The position numbers and the translations under genes were made by a program. Shown here in pieces: positions 1 through 9,985 of a stretch of 64,000 nt of DNA (its first letter is position 1; each line of letters opens with the position of its first letter). This DNA comes from Staphylococcus edaphicus (GTDB lineage Bacteria; Bacillota; Bacilli; Staphylococcales; Staphylococcaceae). Under the pieces are notes generated by a model. The model saw only the letters and a list, made by a program, of their open reading frames with translations, ran no database searches and was not told the DNA's origin. The stretch covers positions 1-64,000 of the forward strand of contig NZ_MRZN01000009.1 in the NCBI RefSeq assembly GCF_002614725.1, in the 5' to 3' direction.

Positions 1-61
1 TACAGGCTCGAACCATACCCCAGGCAAGCATGCACGGTCAAAATCGTAAGATTTTAAATAT

Positions 62-100
62 AAAGAGGACTAACCCATAAAGGATTAGCCCTCTTTTTTT
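62..100 (+). terminator. Rho-independent terminator of an upstream + strand gene
   Basis: An imperfect stem (AGAGG..CTAA / TTAG..CCTCT) is followed by a run of T on the + strand. It should end a + strand gene that lies almost entirely outside the window. Bases 1-61 hold at most the last codons of that gene and I cannot identify it. Confidence 0.6.
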
Positions 101-127
101 GAGATTGGGTATTTATGTCCCAGCCTC
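101..127 (-). terminator. Hairpin downstream of the glucuronidase operon
   Basis: GAG..TGGG and CCCA..CTC pair across a short loop just past the uidA stop. It is placed to end the leftward uid operon, back to back with the + strand terminator at 62-100. No strong T-run is seen, so this is moderate. Confidence 0.45.
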
Positions 128-154
128 TTATTATATTGATTATTGTAAGAATTA

Positions 155-1948
155 CTATTTTTTATATCCAAAATCAGGAATACTATCCCAACGTTTCTTG
201 AAGTAATGCGCTACTGCTTTAGGTCTTCTTTCACGAGTGAAAATACCTTTTTTATTTCCTTGAACTCGAATAATACCTGTAGACGTTTCAAAATCTGCAA
301 AGTTCCAAGTTTGTTCACCTATAAATTGTGGGTATTTATCAATCACTTCATGATTTGCTTCATAATAACGAATTTGATATTCTTCTGTAAATAATTCATC
401 ATTTAATGCATGCATGCCTGCAACTGTATCAGCACCATATTCGGTAAACATGATTGGTTTTCCTGGTTGTTTTTCAGTCCAACCATCTAGCTCTTTAGCT
501 AAAGCTGTCTTTGCTGCTGCTAAATCTGCAGTTTGAGTGTACCAACCATAGTATCTATTAAGACATAAGACATCAACCAAGTCTTGAACTTGGCATGTGT
601 CAGGTTGCGAAGTTAAAATAGTTACTATTGTAACTGGTCTATGTTGCGGATCACTTTCGCGCGCTAAATTTACCAATGGTTCAAAATATGCTTTTGCTCC
701 TGGTTCATCTGACGCAGGTTCATTTGCAATAGACCACATAACGACACAGGCATGATTTTTATCACGTTCAATTAACCCCTGTATGACTGCTTCATGCGCT
801 GACTTGGTACCAATTTCTTTAAATGTATCTCTAGTCTTGCCACCACTTAAAATGGCATTGAAATTCAGATGTACACCAACTGCGGTAGTTTCGTCTATAA
901 TAACTATCCCTTGCTCATCTGCTAAGCGCATTATCTCTTCAGAATATGGATAATGTGACGTTCTAAATGAATTAGCGCCAATCCATTTCATCAGATTAAA
1001 ATCTAGTACATTCGTTACTTCATTCATTCCTCTACCATTATAATAGCTATCTTCATGTTTACCAAAGCCTTTAAAATAAAATGGTTTGTTGTTAATAAGG
1101 AATTTACCATCTGATACTTCTACAGTTCGAATTCCACAACGTTCAGTATAAATATCTACTACTTCACCATTGATACTCAAGCTAACTTCTAAATGATATA
1201 GATAGGCATCTAAAGGCTGCCATAAGCGTGGATTTTCAACCTTTATCTCTCCTTTATCACCAATTGCTGAACCGACAACTTGACCATCTGCATCGATGAG
1301 TTTTGCATTTATATCACTAGTTGTATTACTCTTAGATACTTTATAGTTAACATACGCAACGTCGTCGGATACAATAGGAACAATTTCGATATCTTTAATA
1401 TAAGTGTGTGGCGTCGTATATATTTTTACGGGTCTGTGCAAACCCGCATAGTTAAAGAAATCAAAGTTAGGTGAATTTTTCTTAATTACACGTCCCTCTT
1501 TATCTGTATATTCACTATATTCACCAACTGGTAAGGTAGTTTCATCTAAGACATTATTGACACATACGGTTAATCGATGGGGTGTGGTATAAGAAACATG
1601 ATCTAATTCAATCTCAAAAGGTAAAAATCCTCCCTGATGTGAAGTTACTTCCTTACCATCTATATAGACGGTAGCTTTATGTGTTGCTGAACCAAATCTC
1701 AGAACAACCCTTTCATCGCTCAACACTTTGGGTATGGTAAACATTCTTTCATACCATACATTACCTACATGATTTCGAATATCTGACGTCACTCCCTGGT
1801 CATTATATGAACCTGGTACCGCCATAACTTGGTTAGTCTCTATAGGTTGTGATACATCAATATGTTCATTAGGTTGTTCTAATTTAAAGCGCCAAACACC
1901 ATTTAAATCAATGATACTTCTATACGTATTTACAATTGGGTATAACAT
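155..1948 (-). CDS. uidA: Beta-glucuronidase (GH2)
   Basis: The 597-residue protein matches the length and layout of E. coli UidA: an N-terminal jelly-roll (about 1-180), an Ig-like domain (about 185-275) and a TIM barrel (about 280-590). It hydrolyses beta-D-glucuronides to glucuronic acid in the cytoplasm. The acid/base glutamate is E410 in SIANEP and the nucleophile is E503 in MFTEYGAD. An N-x-K motif (N565 and K567 in GNKKG) is the glucuronate-recognition signature that separates glucuronidases from GH2 galactosidases. The ATG follows AAGGAG at a good distance. The gene lies 43 bases after the GPH carrier, so the two form an operon. Function is well supported by the family; the natural substrate glucuronide is unknown. 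Confidence 0.93.
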   Translation of the reverse strand: MLYPIVNTYRSIIDLNGVWRFKLEQPNEHIDVSQPIETNQVMAVPGSYNDQGVTSDIRNHVGNVWYERMFTIPKVLSDERVVLRFGSATHKATVYIDGKEVTSHQGGFLPFEIELDHVSYTTPHRLTVCVNNVLDETTLPVGEYSEYTDKEGRVIKKNSPNFDFFNYAGLHRPVKIYTTPHTYIKDIEIVPIVSDDVAYVNYKVSKSNTTSDINAKLIDADGQVVGSAIGDKGEIKVENPRLWQPLDAYLYHLEVSLSINGEVVDIYTERCGIRTVEVSDGKFLINNKPFYFKGFGKHEDSYYNGRGMNEVTNVLDFNLMKWIGANSFRTSHYPYSEEIMRLADEQGIVIIDETTAVGVHLNFNAILSGGKTRDTFKEIGTKSAHEAVIQGLIERDKNHACVVMWSIANEPASDEPGAKAYFEPLVNLARESDPQHRPVTIVTILTSQPDTCQVQDLVDVLCLNRYYGWYTQTADLAAAKTALAKELDGWTEKQPGKPIMFTEYGADTVAGMHALNDELFTEEYQIRYYEANHEVIDKYPQFIGEQTWNFADFETSTGIIRVQGNKKGIFTRERRPKAVAHYFKKRWDSIPDFGYKK

Positions 1949-1991
1949 TTTTTAAATACTCCTTTTCATCTGTCAAAATCTATAATTTTTC

Positions 1992-3395
1992 TTATATTTC
2001 CTCTCTAAGTGCTAACTCCTTAACAATTTGCTTATGTTTACGATCAGTCAATGGATAGCCAAATAAGAATATTAAAACAGCAATCATACAAGCAGTAGCT
2101 GGCACCAAGAAGAACAAGATTTTCAATCCTTGTAAAGTACCCTCAGATTGACTTACATTGGGTACAAGTCCGATAAGTGATAATGCCGCACCAGGTACAA
2201 ACCCTGCTAAACCTTGCGAGATTTTTCTAGTAAAGCTATAGCTGGCGTAAATAATCCCTTCTGAGCGAAGTCCTGTTTGCCATTGACCATACTCTACAAC
2301 ATCCGCTATAAATGCCCAAGTTACCGTATTCGGTATTACTAAGAATAGCTGAGCAAGTGTATTGATCACTAGGAACATAACGACATGATCAGAGAAAAAC
2401 ATAAAGTTTATAAATTGGAAAATAATAAATCCACTCACACCAATAATTGCCGTCATTTTTTTACCAAATTTTTTACTTAAAAAAGTAGTGAGTATTAATG
2501 CTGGTATTAATACTATAAAGTTCAGTGTACTGACTACACCCACTAAATTTGGCTCATCCAACACGTATTTAAAGTAATATAACTGTGTTGTTTGTTGTAA
2601 AAATAGAGCAGTAATCGTTAATAACGTATAAACTGCTAAGACAATAAATGGTCTGTTTTTCAATAAATTTAAAAATGCTTTACGACCAAGTCCTTTTTCA
2701 TTTGGTCTTTCAACCGTATGTCGTTCCGTAACACCTCTATAACAAATCATATGTAGCGATACTCCTACAATCGCTAACATTCCTACTGCAATCGGATAGC
2801 CTATTTGATGATTTGGAAAAAGGCTAACAACAGGGATAACCACGATACCTGAAATAAACATAGCACCTTGTGAACCTAAATTACGAAATACTGAAAGTTG
2901 CGTACGGTCCTCAGCATTAATTGTCATCGAAGCTGACAGCGAACCGTAAGGGATATTTACAAATGAATATGCTGCATTAAAAAGTAAATATGTTACAAAA
3001 GCCCAAACGATTTTACCGGTTTCACTAAAATCAGGCGATAAAAAGGTCATAACGGTTAAGATTGCTAATGGAAAGCTACCATATAAGATAAAAGGCTTGA
3101 ATTTACCCCGTTTCGCAAAGTTTTTTTGATTATCTACTAATGTGCCTACACCGGTATCAACAAATGCATCAAAAAATTTAGATACTAAAAATACGAGCCC
3201 ACCAATCCATGAAGCTATGCCTAATATATCTGTATAGAACATGAGCAAATAGATTTGTCCCATATCGAACATCAAACCATTACCTAAATCGCCGAATCCA
3301 TAGGACAATTTTTCTTTAAATTTCAACCTTGGCTCTTGAATTTCTTTAAAACGCTTCAACTTACTATGTGATGGTTTTAATTTTGCTGTAACCAT
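1992..3395 (-). CDS. GPH-family glycoside/glucuronide:cation symporter
   Basis: This 467-residue, roughly 12-helix membrane protein has the MelB/GPH-family layout, with a short hydrophilic N-terminus and YGFGDLGNGLMFD leading into helix 1, and DAFVDTGVGTLVDN near residue 90 where the family has its cation-site aspartates. It is the expected importer of glucuronides for the downstream beta-glucuronidase, equivalent to UidB/GusB. The specificity is inferred from its place in the operon, because GPH members also carry pentosides and galactosides. The ATG follows AGAGGT. A perfect cre box lies about 105 bases upstream of the start. Confidence 0.82.
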   Translation of the reverse strand: MVTAKLKPSHSKLKRFKEIQEPRLKFKEKLSYGFGDLGNGLMFDMGQIYLLMFYTDILGIASWIGGLVFLVSKFFDAFVDTGVGTLVDNQKNFAKRGKFKPFILYGSFPLAILTVMTFLSPDFSETGKIVWAFVTYLLFNAAYSFVNIPYGSLSASMTINAEDRTQLSVFRNLGSQGAMFISGIVVIPVVSLFPNHQIGYPIAVGMLAIVGVSLHMICYRGVTERHTVERPNEKGLGRKAFLNLLKNRPFIVLAVYTLLTITALFLQQTTQLYYFKYVLDEPNLVGVVSTLNFIVLIPALILTTFLSKKFGKKMTAIIGVSGFIIFQFINFMFFSDHVVMFLVINTLAQLFLVIPNTVTWAFIADVVEYGQWQTGLRSEGIIYASYSFTRKISQGLAGFVPGAALSLIGLVPNVSQSEGTLQGLKILFFLVPATACMIAVLIFLFGYPLTDRKHKQIVKELALREEI

Positions 3396-3500
3396 ATCGA
3401 TTACCTCTTTCCACTAATAACGTGCTTATTGCTACACTTTTCGACACCTCATTAGTATATATTCGTGATTTTATATACACTGACTAACACTCATAAGTAT

Positions 3501-3515
3501 ATGTAAGCGCTTACT
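3501..3515 (-). promoter_or_regulatory. cre site (CcpA) for the glucuronide operon
   Basis: ATGTAAGCGCTTACT fits the cre consensus WTGNAANCGNWNNCW at every fixed position. It lies between the AraC regulator and the carrier gene and should place the uid operon under carbon catabolite repression. A weaker half-matching site (AGCGCTTAC core) is present near 3594-3604. Confidence 0.75.
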
Positions 3516-3640
3516 AAAGCACTTGAAAATATTCACTCCATAAATTTAATCGATTGATCAGGTCGATTGCATACATCCCCTGTATGTATTTATAGAGCGC
3601 TTACTTTTATTATATTTTTAAAATAAAGACAGTCAATCTT

Positions 3641-3662
3641 AAAATAACAACGTTGTTATTTT
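3641..3662. repeat. Perfect 22-bp palindrome (centre AACGTT)
   Basis: The arms read AAAATAACAAC and GTTGTTATTTT with no spacer. It is about 250 bases upstream of the glucuronide carrier start. It may be a distal operator or a small terminator hairpin for the AraC gene, which ends 250 bases to the right; the absence of a GC-rich stem favours a protein-binding site. Confidence 0.55.
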
Positions 3663-3912
3663 GATAGAAACGTCTCTGTTAATTTTTACTTTTTTAAAGT
3701 ATGCATAAATACGATGGTTAACGCTTTTAACTTCAATAACCAATACATCAGCAAACCATCTATTTGTGCACAATCTATCAATTGAAAAGGATTTTTAAAT
3801 CTCTTTTCGCATAGCATTTTCTGCATAATTTTAAAATTATTTTGACATTTTTAATAATATATTTACTAAAAATAACATATTTTGATTATTATTCGTTTAT
3901 CGAAAGTAATCG

Positions 3913-5127
3913 TCAATAAAATTCTTTATGCATTGTTCTATACTTCAAGGGTGTAGTACCGTATTGCTTTTTGAAACATTGGGTAAAGTAACTTTGTTCT
4001 TTAAACCCTACATAGAGCGCGATTTCGGACACAGTCATTTTCGTTCGTGTAATTAAATCGCGACCTTTTTTTACTCTCAATTCAATAATATATTGTGAAA
4101 TAGATTTTTGAGTTTCCTGATTAAAAATTCTAGACAAGTAACTAGGCGCTAAATCAACATAAGTTGCTAATTCTGTTAGAGTCAACGGGCTGTCTAAGTT
4201 TCGTTCTATATATTGAATTACTTTACTGATTTTAGGACTATAAGCATTCGCCTTTGTTTTCATAACACGTTCTGAATATTCTTTAACGATGTCCCGTATA
4301 ATTTCATATAAGATTTCTCTATCCATCGTTTGATCTATCAATGCAGCATACTTTTCAGAAATTTCATCAATATGGAGCAAACTGATACCTGCTTTCTCTC
4401 CAGCTTTACGACATAATGTATTAATTAAAAATGCTTTGTATTGTTCATTGGACACATCATCCTTTACTCTACGCAATCCTGTTACAGATAAATTCATCTC
4501 ATTTAAAATTTCTAATGCCTCATTAACATTACCATTTTCAACGGCAGTGAGCAGTTGATTTTCTAAATTATAGCGCTGTTCGATTTCTCGTAACGTATAA
4601 TCGCTCTGTGATTTAGATTCTGCAAGCATCTCAGTATTTGAATGAAAATTTAAATCTACTTTTTCTGTCTCATATACAATATTTCTCTTTTTCAAAAATC
4701 GAATTGACAATCGGCACATCTTTTGCGCTTTTACCTGATGACACAGTGGTATACGTAATAAATATTGCTTTAATATATAAAGTTTAGAGATTTTAATGCC
4801 TGCTAGTTGAAGCAGTTCATTACAACGTCGTTCATTTGGCCGTTGTTCCATATACGGACCTATAATATAGACCTGTTTATATTTTTTGAATTTAAAGATT
4901 AAAAAGTTAACATCAAAAATATTAGTATAATGGTAGATTTTATTACTAGCCATATGAACAATAAAATGCTTTAACTCCCTTTTAAATTGTTTACGTGATG
5001 TATTCGTAAATGGTGTCTTAATATGATCACTAATACCTTTTAAGTCATTCATATCATAACCTTCTAATTGAATACCTAATAATTGCAGTGCATTCATCTT
5101 TAAAATTTCTAATGTTTCTTCATTCAA
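3913..5127 (-). CDS. AraC-family transcriptional regulator, probable uid activator
   Basis: The 404-residue protein ends in a classic AraC/XylS DNA-binding domain (about residues 300-400) with two helix-turn-helix units, including LATYVDLAPSYLSRIFNQET and IALYVGFKEQSYFTQCFKKQ. The N-terminal 290 residues show no recognisable sugar-binding cupin; they look mainly helical and basic. Position directly upstream of the carrier-uidA operon suggests it senses glucuronides or a breakdown product. The start is uncertain: the frame opens with TTG at 5127 just after a G8 tract followed by T-rich bases that must act as the ribosome binding site, while an in-frame ATG at 5097 has only a weak Shine-Dalgarno sequence. 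Confidence 0.8.
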   Translation of the reverse strand: MNEETLEILKMNALQLLGIQLEGYDMNDLKGISDHIKTPFTNTSRKQFKRELKHFIVHMASNKIYHYTNIFDVNFLIFKFKKYKQVYIIGPYMEQRPNERRCNELLQLAGIKISKLYILKQYLLRIPLCHQVKAQKMCRLSIRFLKKRNIVYETEKVDLNFHSNTEMLAESKSQSDYTLREIEQRYNLENQLLTAVENGNVNEALEILNEMNLSVTGLRRVKDDVSNEQYKAFLINTLCRKAGEKAGISLLHIDEISEKYAALIDQTMDREILYEIIRDIVKEYSERVMKTKANAYSPKISKVIQYIERNLDSPLTLTELATYVDLAPSYLSRIFNQETQKSISQYIIELRVKKGRDLITRTKMTVSEIALYVGFKEQSYFTQCFKKQYGTTPLKYRTMHKEFY

Positions 5128-5140
5128 AAAAACCCCCCCC
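5126..5140 (-). repeat. G8-T7 homopolymer pair at the translation start of the AraC gene
   Basis: On the coding strand a run of eight G (5133-5140) and seven T (5126-5132) sits directly before the presumed TTG start. A G8 run is out of place in such low-GC DNA. A change in length of either run would alter the spacing between the ribosome binding site and the start. Confidence 0.6.
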
Positions 5141-5253
5141 TATTCCTTTATTTTATTATACCTAAAAATAAAGATGAGGTGTGTTTTGAAATGATTACGC
5201 CATTTCATTCATGTCGCGTTTATGACATATCATTGGTGATTACAATATACTTA

Positions 5254-6327
5254 TTATATTTCTTTCTGACCAAACTTTAACTTAAATGGTGCATAAAACA
5301 ATACAAAAATTAATACAAGTCCTAAGTAACCGATTAATGGATAGAAAATAGCTACTAAATCTGTAAAACCAACAAAACTGAGACATAATCCTATGATGAC
5401 AGTCATCGTATAGAATACTTTAAATCGCTTCGTGTCTACAACTGTAAATCTTGTAGCAAACGCGTAAAACATACCTAACCCTGTATTAAAAATCATACCA
5501 AAAATAACAATTGCCATAATTATCCCAAGCACTGGTGATATATGATTTACGATACCTAACATTGGCATTTCCAAATTTCCAACAACATTTATTTGTGTGA
5601 AAATAGCTAGATGGCTCAATACAATCATAATGCCTAATGCTAGTCCACCAACTAACCCACCGATAGCTGCAACTTTCGTATTTTTCTCTGAGCCTCCCAT
5701 CACAATCGCCATAGAGGCACCCACTGCTGTATTGAATGATGCATAATTTACACCAGCTACAAACCAATTTGGTAAAGTAGATGGTTTGGCATCAGAAAGA
5801 GTGTTTAATTGGGAAAATGAGCTATCTACCGTCACAAAACTATAAACCGAAATAATAATAATAAATACAATTAAGAATGGTGTGATATTCCCAATCACTT
5901 TGACTACGCCTGCTACTTTTAACATACCAGCAAGTAGTATGAGTATAGTCATTAATAATGTACCTACAATAGAAGGTACTCCAAATTGTTGATTAAGATT
6001 GGAACCTGCACCAGCAATCATAACGACCCCTACGCCAAAGAGAGTAAATATAATGACCAAATCAATAATCCAACCAAGCAATTTACCAAATAATGACTTG
6101 CCAGTTATACGATGTATCACTACTTTATGCGAATCTGTATTAGACTTACTACCAAGCCAGACTAACATCATGCCTACATAAGTAAATAAAGCCGTCGTTA
6201 TGATTGCCCCCATTGTACCCTTCATGCCAAAACTTGTGAAATACTGAAGTACTTCCTGACCTGAAGCAAAGCCAGCACCAACAATGACCCCAATAAAAGC
6301 ACTTGCAATCAATAATATTCTTTTCAT
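5254..6327 (-). CDS. YkvI-family membrane protein (APC-type putative transporter)
   Basis: The protein begins MKRILLIASAFIGVIVGAGF with ATG at 6327, preceded by a strong GGGGGAG; a longer frame upstream lacks a ribosome binding site. It has 357 residues and about 10 hydrophobic helices. The GAGFASGQE motif near residue 20 in the first broken helix is typical of YkvI-like members of the amino acid-polyamine-organocation fold, close to branched-chain amino acid carriers. No substrate is known for this family. It stands alone, with the AraC gene to its left and the gluconate operon to its right. Confidence 0.75.
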   Translation of the reverse strand: MKRILLIASAFIGVIVGAGFASGQEVLQYFTSFGMKGTMGAIITTALFTYVGMMLVWLGSKSNTDSHKVVIHRITGKSLFGKLLGWIIDLVIIFTLFGVGVVMIAGAGSNLNQQFGVPSIVGTLLMTILILLAGMLKVAGVVKVIGNITPFLIVFIIIISVYSFVTVDSSFSQLNTLSDAKPSTLPNWFVAGVNYASFNTAVGASMAIVMGGSEKNTKVAAIGGLVGGLALGIMIVLSHLAIFTQINVVGNLEMPMLGIVNHISPVLGIIMAIVIFGMIFNTGLGMFYAFATRFTVVDTKRFKVFYTMTVIIGLCLSFVGFTDLVAIFYPLIGYLGLVLIFVLFYAPFKLKFGQKEI

Positions 6328-6854
6328 TATTTCTCCCCCTATATCTATGTCACTGGTCCCTTTACCAATAGCCCTCAACCCTTTTCTATTATTAAAGATG
6401 AACATCAAAATAATTCAAAACGAGTCATGTCTAATATGTAAAAATAATTTCAACTACTCTATTTTAGCATTTTCAATATAATTCATGTTGTAATATTAAT
6501 GTTCTAACAAATCAAAACCATATAAATATAAATTTCATCGTGATCATAATTTAGAAAGTTTTTGTTCTAAATAATCCTTTATTTGTATTAACAATATATT
6601 TTTGTATCACCTAAACTGATTGTTGATGTACTAATCTCCCTTTTCATTAGTGCCATTCACTGTCAAAGCCATCGTATAATACTTTTCATATCGAATTTTT
6701 CAAAAAAATAAACCAAACTCAAAAACACCCATGTTAAATAAGCTTGTACTTAGCCATTTAACATGGGTGTGTTAATAAGTTTGGTTAAACTATTGCTATA
6801 CTACTAATATTAGTCTAATCTATTTTCTATGTTATTATGCGCGCATTCAATTTT
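6328..6854. other. Intergenic region between ykvI-like gene and gntP
   Basis: No coding potential is evident across these 527 bases. The right part holds the gnt operon terminator at 6725-6770; the left part must hold the promoter of the ykvI-like gene. I see no specific operator. Confidence 0.4.
6725..6770 (-). terminator. Terminator of the gnt operon
   Basis: A perfect 15-bp stem (ACACCCATGTTAAAT and its complement) closes a 16-base loop and is followed on the - strand by a T-run. It lies 85 bases beyond the gntP stop. Confidence 0.8.
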
Positions 6855-8213
6855 TTAGACAAACAGACTTAAAATCAAGATAAAGACGAGGCCTGAAACT
6901 GAGATGACCGTCTCGAGTAATGACCATGTTAAGAAGGTTTCTTTGACCGTTAAACCGAAGTATTCTTTGAACATCCAGAACCCTGCATCATTAACATGAG
7001 ACAAAATAACACTACCTGCACCAATTGCTAATACAACTAATGCAACATTAACATCCGATGCTTGTAGCAACGGTAAGACAATACCAGTTGATGAAATAGC
7101 TGCTACTGTTGATGATCCAAGCGCAATACGAAGCACTGCAGCTACAAGCCACGCAAGTAAAATTGGAGACATTTCTGTACCTTCAAACAATTTAGCTATG
7201 GTATCACCGACGCCACCATCAATTAATACTTGTTTGAACGTACCACCACCACCAATAATTAAAATCATCATACCTATTGGATAAATTGCATTTGAAACTG
7301 AATCCATGATGTCAGCATTTTTACGCCCTTGTTTGACACCCATAGTAAATATAGCAAACAAGACAGCAATCAACATTGCAGTTGCTGCTGTACCAATAAA
7401 GTAAATAAATGATTCAAAACCATTTGTTGCTGATTCATGTCCTGTTACTAATTGTACTATAGTAGATAATAACATTAAGATAACGGGTGACACCGCAGTT
7501 AAAAAGCTTATACCAAAACTAGGCATTTCTTCTTCAGAAAATGCTTTTTGAGCACCTAAGGCCGATATATCACCTTCACGTGTATAAGCCGTTGGTGTGA
7601 TTTTTTGCGCAATTTTATTAAAAAGTGGACCCGCAATCAATGTCACGGGTATAGCGATAATAATACCGTACAGTAATACATGTCCTAAGTTCGCTTGTAA
7701 TTCTTTTGCAATTACAACTGGCCCAGGATGCGGTGGTAAAAATCCGTGAGTTACAGATAATGCTACTACCATTGGAAGGCCCAATTTTAATTGTGATACA
7801 TTGGCACGTTTAGCAATTGTAAAAACTAATGGAATTAATAATACAAGGCCTACTTCAAAGAATAAGGCAATACCTACAATAAATGCAGCAACTAACATCG
7901 CCCACTGTACATGCTTATGACCGAATCTCTTTATAAGCGTATCTGCAATTCGAGTAGCACCGCCACCATCTGCTAGTAATTTACCAAGAATAGCACCCAG
8001 TCCAAATATTAAGGCAATATGCCCTAACGTACTACCCATACCATTCTCTATGGTTTCTACGATTTTATCTAAAGGCATACCTAATAATATAGCCGTAACA
8101 ACAGATGTAATAATGAGTGAAATAAAAGTGTTTAATTTCAAGAAAATAATGAGTGACAATAATACGACAATGCCTATTACCACAGTGATCAGTGGCCAAA
8201 TTGTTTCAAACAT
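6855..8213 (-). CDS. gntP: Gluconate permease (GntP family)
   Basis: This 452-residue membrane protein has the GntP-family layout of about 12-14 hydrophobic helices. Family motifs are visible: FGLGAILGKLLADGGGATRIADTL near residue 75 and HVNDAGFWMFKEY near residue 408. It imports gluconate with protons for the kinase encoded just upstream. It is the last gene of the gntR-gntK-gntP operon and is followed by a strong terminator. The ATG has AAGGGGAG at a normal distance. Length and operon context are standard. Confidence 0.93.
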   Translation of the reverse strand: MFETIWPLITVVIGIVVLLSLIIFLKLNTFISLIITSVVTAILLGMPLDKIVETIENGMGSTLGHIALIFGLGAILGKLLADGGGATRIADTLIKRFGHKHVQWAMLVAAFIVGIALFFEVGLVLLIPLVFTIAKRANVSQLKLGLPMVVALSVTHGFLPPHPGPVVIAKELQANLGHVLLYGIIIAIPVTLIAGPLFNKIAQKITPTAYTREGDISALGAQKAFSEEEMPSFGISFLTAVSPVILMLLSTIVQLVTGHESATNGFESFIYFIGTAATAMLIAVLFAIFTMGVKQGRKNADIMDSVSNAIYPIGMMILIIGGGGTFKQVLIDGGVGDTIAKLFEGTEMSPILLAWLVAAVLRIALGSSTVAAISSTGIVLPLLQASDVNVALVVLAIGAGSVILSHVNDAGFWMFKEYFGLTVKETFLTWSLLETVISVSGLVFILILSLFV

Positions 8214-8321
8214 GTTCGTTCTCCCCTTTCAAAATAAAGATTGTATTTTAGCTATTAAACATAGCACACCAATCTTGGTACCGCTTTCTTAATTACATAA
8301 AAGTTTTGTCTTTAAAAACAA

Positions 8322-8398
8322 ATCACAGGCAAGTCAGTGTCATGACTAATAACCCTATGTTTCAAATGTTTTAGTCACGACTGGCTTCATGCCTATTT
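8322..8398 (-). terminator. Imperfect stem-loop between gntK and gntP
   Basis: AGGC..CCAGTCGTGACTA on the - strand can pair with TAGTCATGACACTG..GCCT across a loop of about 25 bases. It may attenuate read-through or set a lower mRNA level for gntP compared with gntK. The pairing has several mismatches. Confidence 0.4.
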
Positions 8399-8402
8399 TT
8401 AT

Positions 8403-9950
8403 TTATTCTTTTTCATTGATATGTTCACGTTGGAACGCAGCTATTTCTGAATAACGTTCTTCTAATGAACGACTCAAATTAATAAATATGGCTATCAACT
8501 GTTGATAAGTTTTTACATTATCATCATCAGGTTGATGTTTGTTTGTTGTTCCAACCATATCTTCTATAATTGAAAAATCATCAATTTCTCCCAATGCCTT
8601 CATACCTAGTACACAAGCTCCTAAACAGGAACTTTCATAACTCTCTGGAACAATTAAATCGGTATCAAAAATATCTGACATCATTTGTCTCCAGAGTTCA
8701 CTTTTAGCAAAGCCCCCAGTTGCCTTTATTGTCTTAGGTGTTTCATTCATCACTTCTATGAGTGCAAGATAAACCGTGTATAAGTTATATAGTACGCCTT
8801 CTAATGCAGCTCTAATCATATGCTCTTTCTTATGTGATAACGTTAATCCAAAGAATGAACCTCTCGCGTCAGCATTCCATAATGGCGCACGTTCTCCTGC
8901 TAAGTATGGATGGAATATCAATCCATCCGCGCCTGGTTTAACGTTATTAGCTATTTTAGTAAGCACATCATACGGGTCTACACCCAAACGTTTCGCTGTC
9001 TCTACCTCACTTGCTAGCAATTCATCTCGTAACCAACGTAGTACAACACCACCATTATTAACTGGTCCACCTATGACATAATGATCTTCTGTTAATACAT
9101 AACAAAATATTCTTCCTTTATAATCCGTTCGTGGTTTATCAATCACTGTTCTAATTGCACCAGAGGTTCCAATTGTCACTGCAACTTCACCTTTTTTAAA
9201 TGCATTAACACCTAAATTAGAAAGCACACCATCACTTGCCCCAACAACAATAGGCGTATTTTCATCAATGCCCATTAACGTGGCATATCTCCGGTTCATA
9301 CCTGTTAAAATATGAGTTGTTGGTACTATTTCAGGCAAGTGAGCTTCATCTATGCCTAAGAGCGCTAACACCTCTTTATCCCATTGCAACGATTCCAAAT
9401 TTAGCATTCCTGTTGAAGATGCCATAGATTGATCTATCACAAATTTCTCAAAAAGTTGATAAAAAATATACGTTTTTATATCTGCAAACTTTGCGGTTTG
9501 ATCAAATATTTCTTGTTGTTCATGCTTCATCCAGAAAATTTTAGATAAAGGTGACATCGGATGGATGGGAGTACCTGTTCTTTGATAAATTGCATCACCA
9601 TTATGGTCGTTTTTTATTTTTTCTGCATAACGACTTGAACGATTATCCGCCCAAGTTAAATTTTCTGTTAAACGCTGATTACTTGCGTCCATCGCAATTA
9701 AACTGTGCATCTGTGCACTAAAAGAAATTAGCTTGAGATCTTCTTTATTAATGTTCGCTTCTCGCATAACGTATTTTATCGTCATTAACACTGCATCAAA
9801 TAATTCATCTGGATTTTCTTCCGATATTTCCACATTTGGTGTATGCAATGGATAACCAATATTATGTTTCATTATAAACTGACCTTTTTCGTCATATAGT
9901 ACAGACTTTGTACTTGTAGTGCCTATATCGACACCAATCATGTATTTCAT
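8403..9950 (-). CDS. gntK: Gluconokinase (FGGY family)
   Basis: The 515-residue FGGY carbohydrate kinase phosphorylates gluconate to 6-phosphogluconate for the pentose phosphate pathway. The N-terminal phosphate-binding motif DIGTTSTKSVLYD, the FGGY signature region (TGGFAKSELWRQMMSDIF) and the ATP-binding GTSGAIR motif are all present. The ATG at 9950 follows GGGAGGG by a normal gap and gives MKYMIGVDIG; an upstream in-frame codon would overlap gntR and lacks a ribosome binding site. It lies 35 bases after gntR and upstream of gntP, which fixes the substrate as gluconate rather than another sugar. Confidence 0.92.
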   Translation of the reverse strand: MKYMIGVDIGTTSTKSVLYDEKGQFIMKHNIGYPLHTPNVEISEENPDELFDAVLMTIKYVMREANINKEDLKLISFSAQMHSLIAMDASNQRLTENLTWADNRSSRYAEKIKNDHNGDAIYQRTGTPIHPMSPLSKIFWMKHEQQEIFDQTAKFADIKTYIFYQLFEKFVIDQSMASSTGMLNLESLQWDKEVLALLGIDEAHLPEIVPTTHILTGMNRRYATLMGIDENTPIVVGASDGVLSNLGVNAFKKGEVAVTIGTSGAIRTVIDKPRTDYKGRIFCYVLTEDHYVIGGPVNNGGVVLRWLRDELLASEVETAKRLGVDPYDVLTKIANNVKPGADGLIFHPYLAGERAPLWNADARGSFFGLTLSHKKEHMIRAALEGVLYNLYTVYLALIEVMNETPKTIKATGGFAKSELWRQMMSDIFDTDLIVPESYESSCLGACVLGMKALGEIDDFSIIEDMVGTTNKHQPDDDNVKTYQQLIAIFINLSRSLEERYSEIAAFQREHINEKE

Positions 9951-9985
9951 GATTTTCCCTCCCAAATTCTTGCTACAGTAGCTAA

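Larger units (their letters stand above)
3396..3912. other. 517-base regulatory intergenic region of the uid locus
   Basis: No gene is seen here. The region holds the cre at 3501, a second AGCGCTTAC core near 3596, a short inverted repeat ATACAT/ATGTAT near 3570-3590, and a perfect 22-bp palindrome at 3641-3662. It sits upstream of the carrier-uidA operon and downstream of the AraC gene, so it is the natural landing zone for both CcpA and the AraC regulator. Confidence 0.6.

Noticed and set aside
1-61. Possible last codons of a + strand gene (frame 2 ends ..HTPGKHARSKS, frame 1 ends ..TVKIVRF)
   Set aside because: Only about 15-18 codons are visible and two frames compete; I recognise neither. 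Only the terminator after it is supported.
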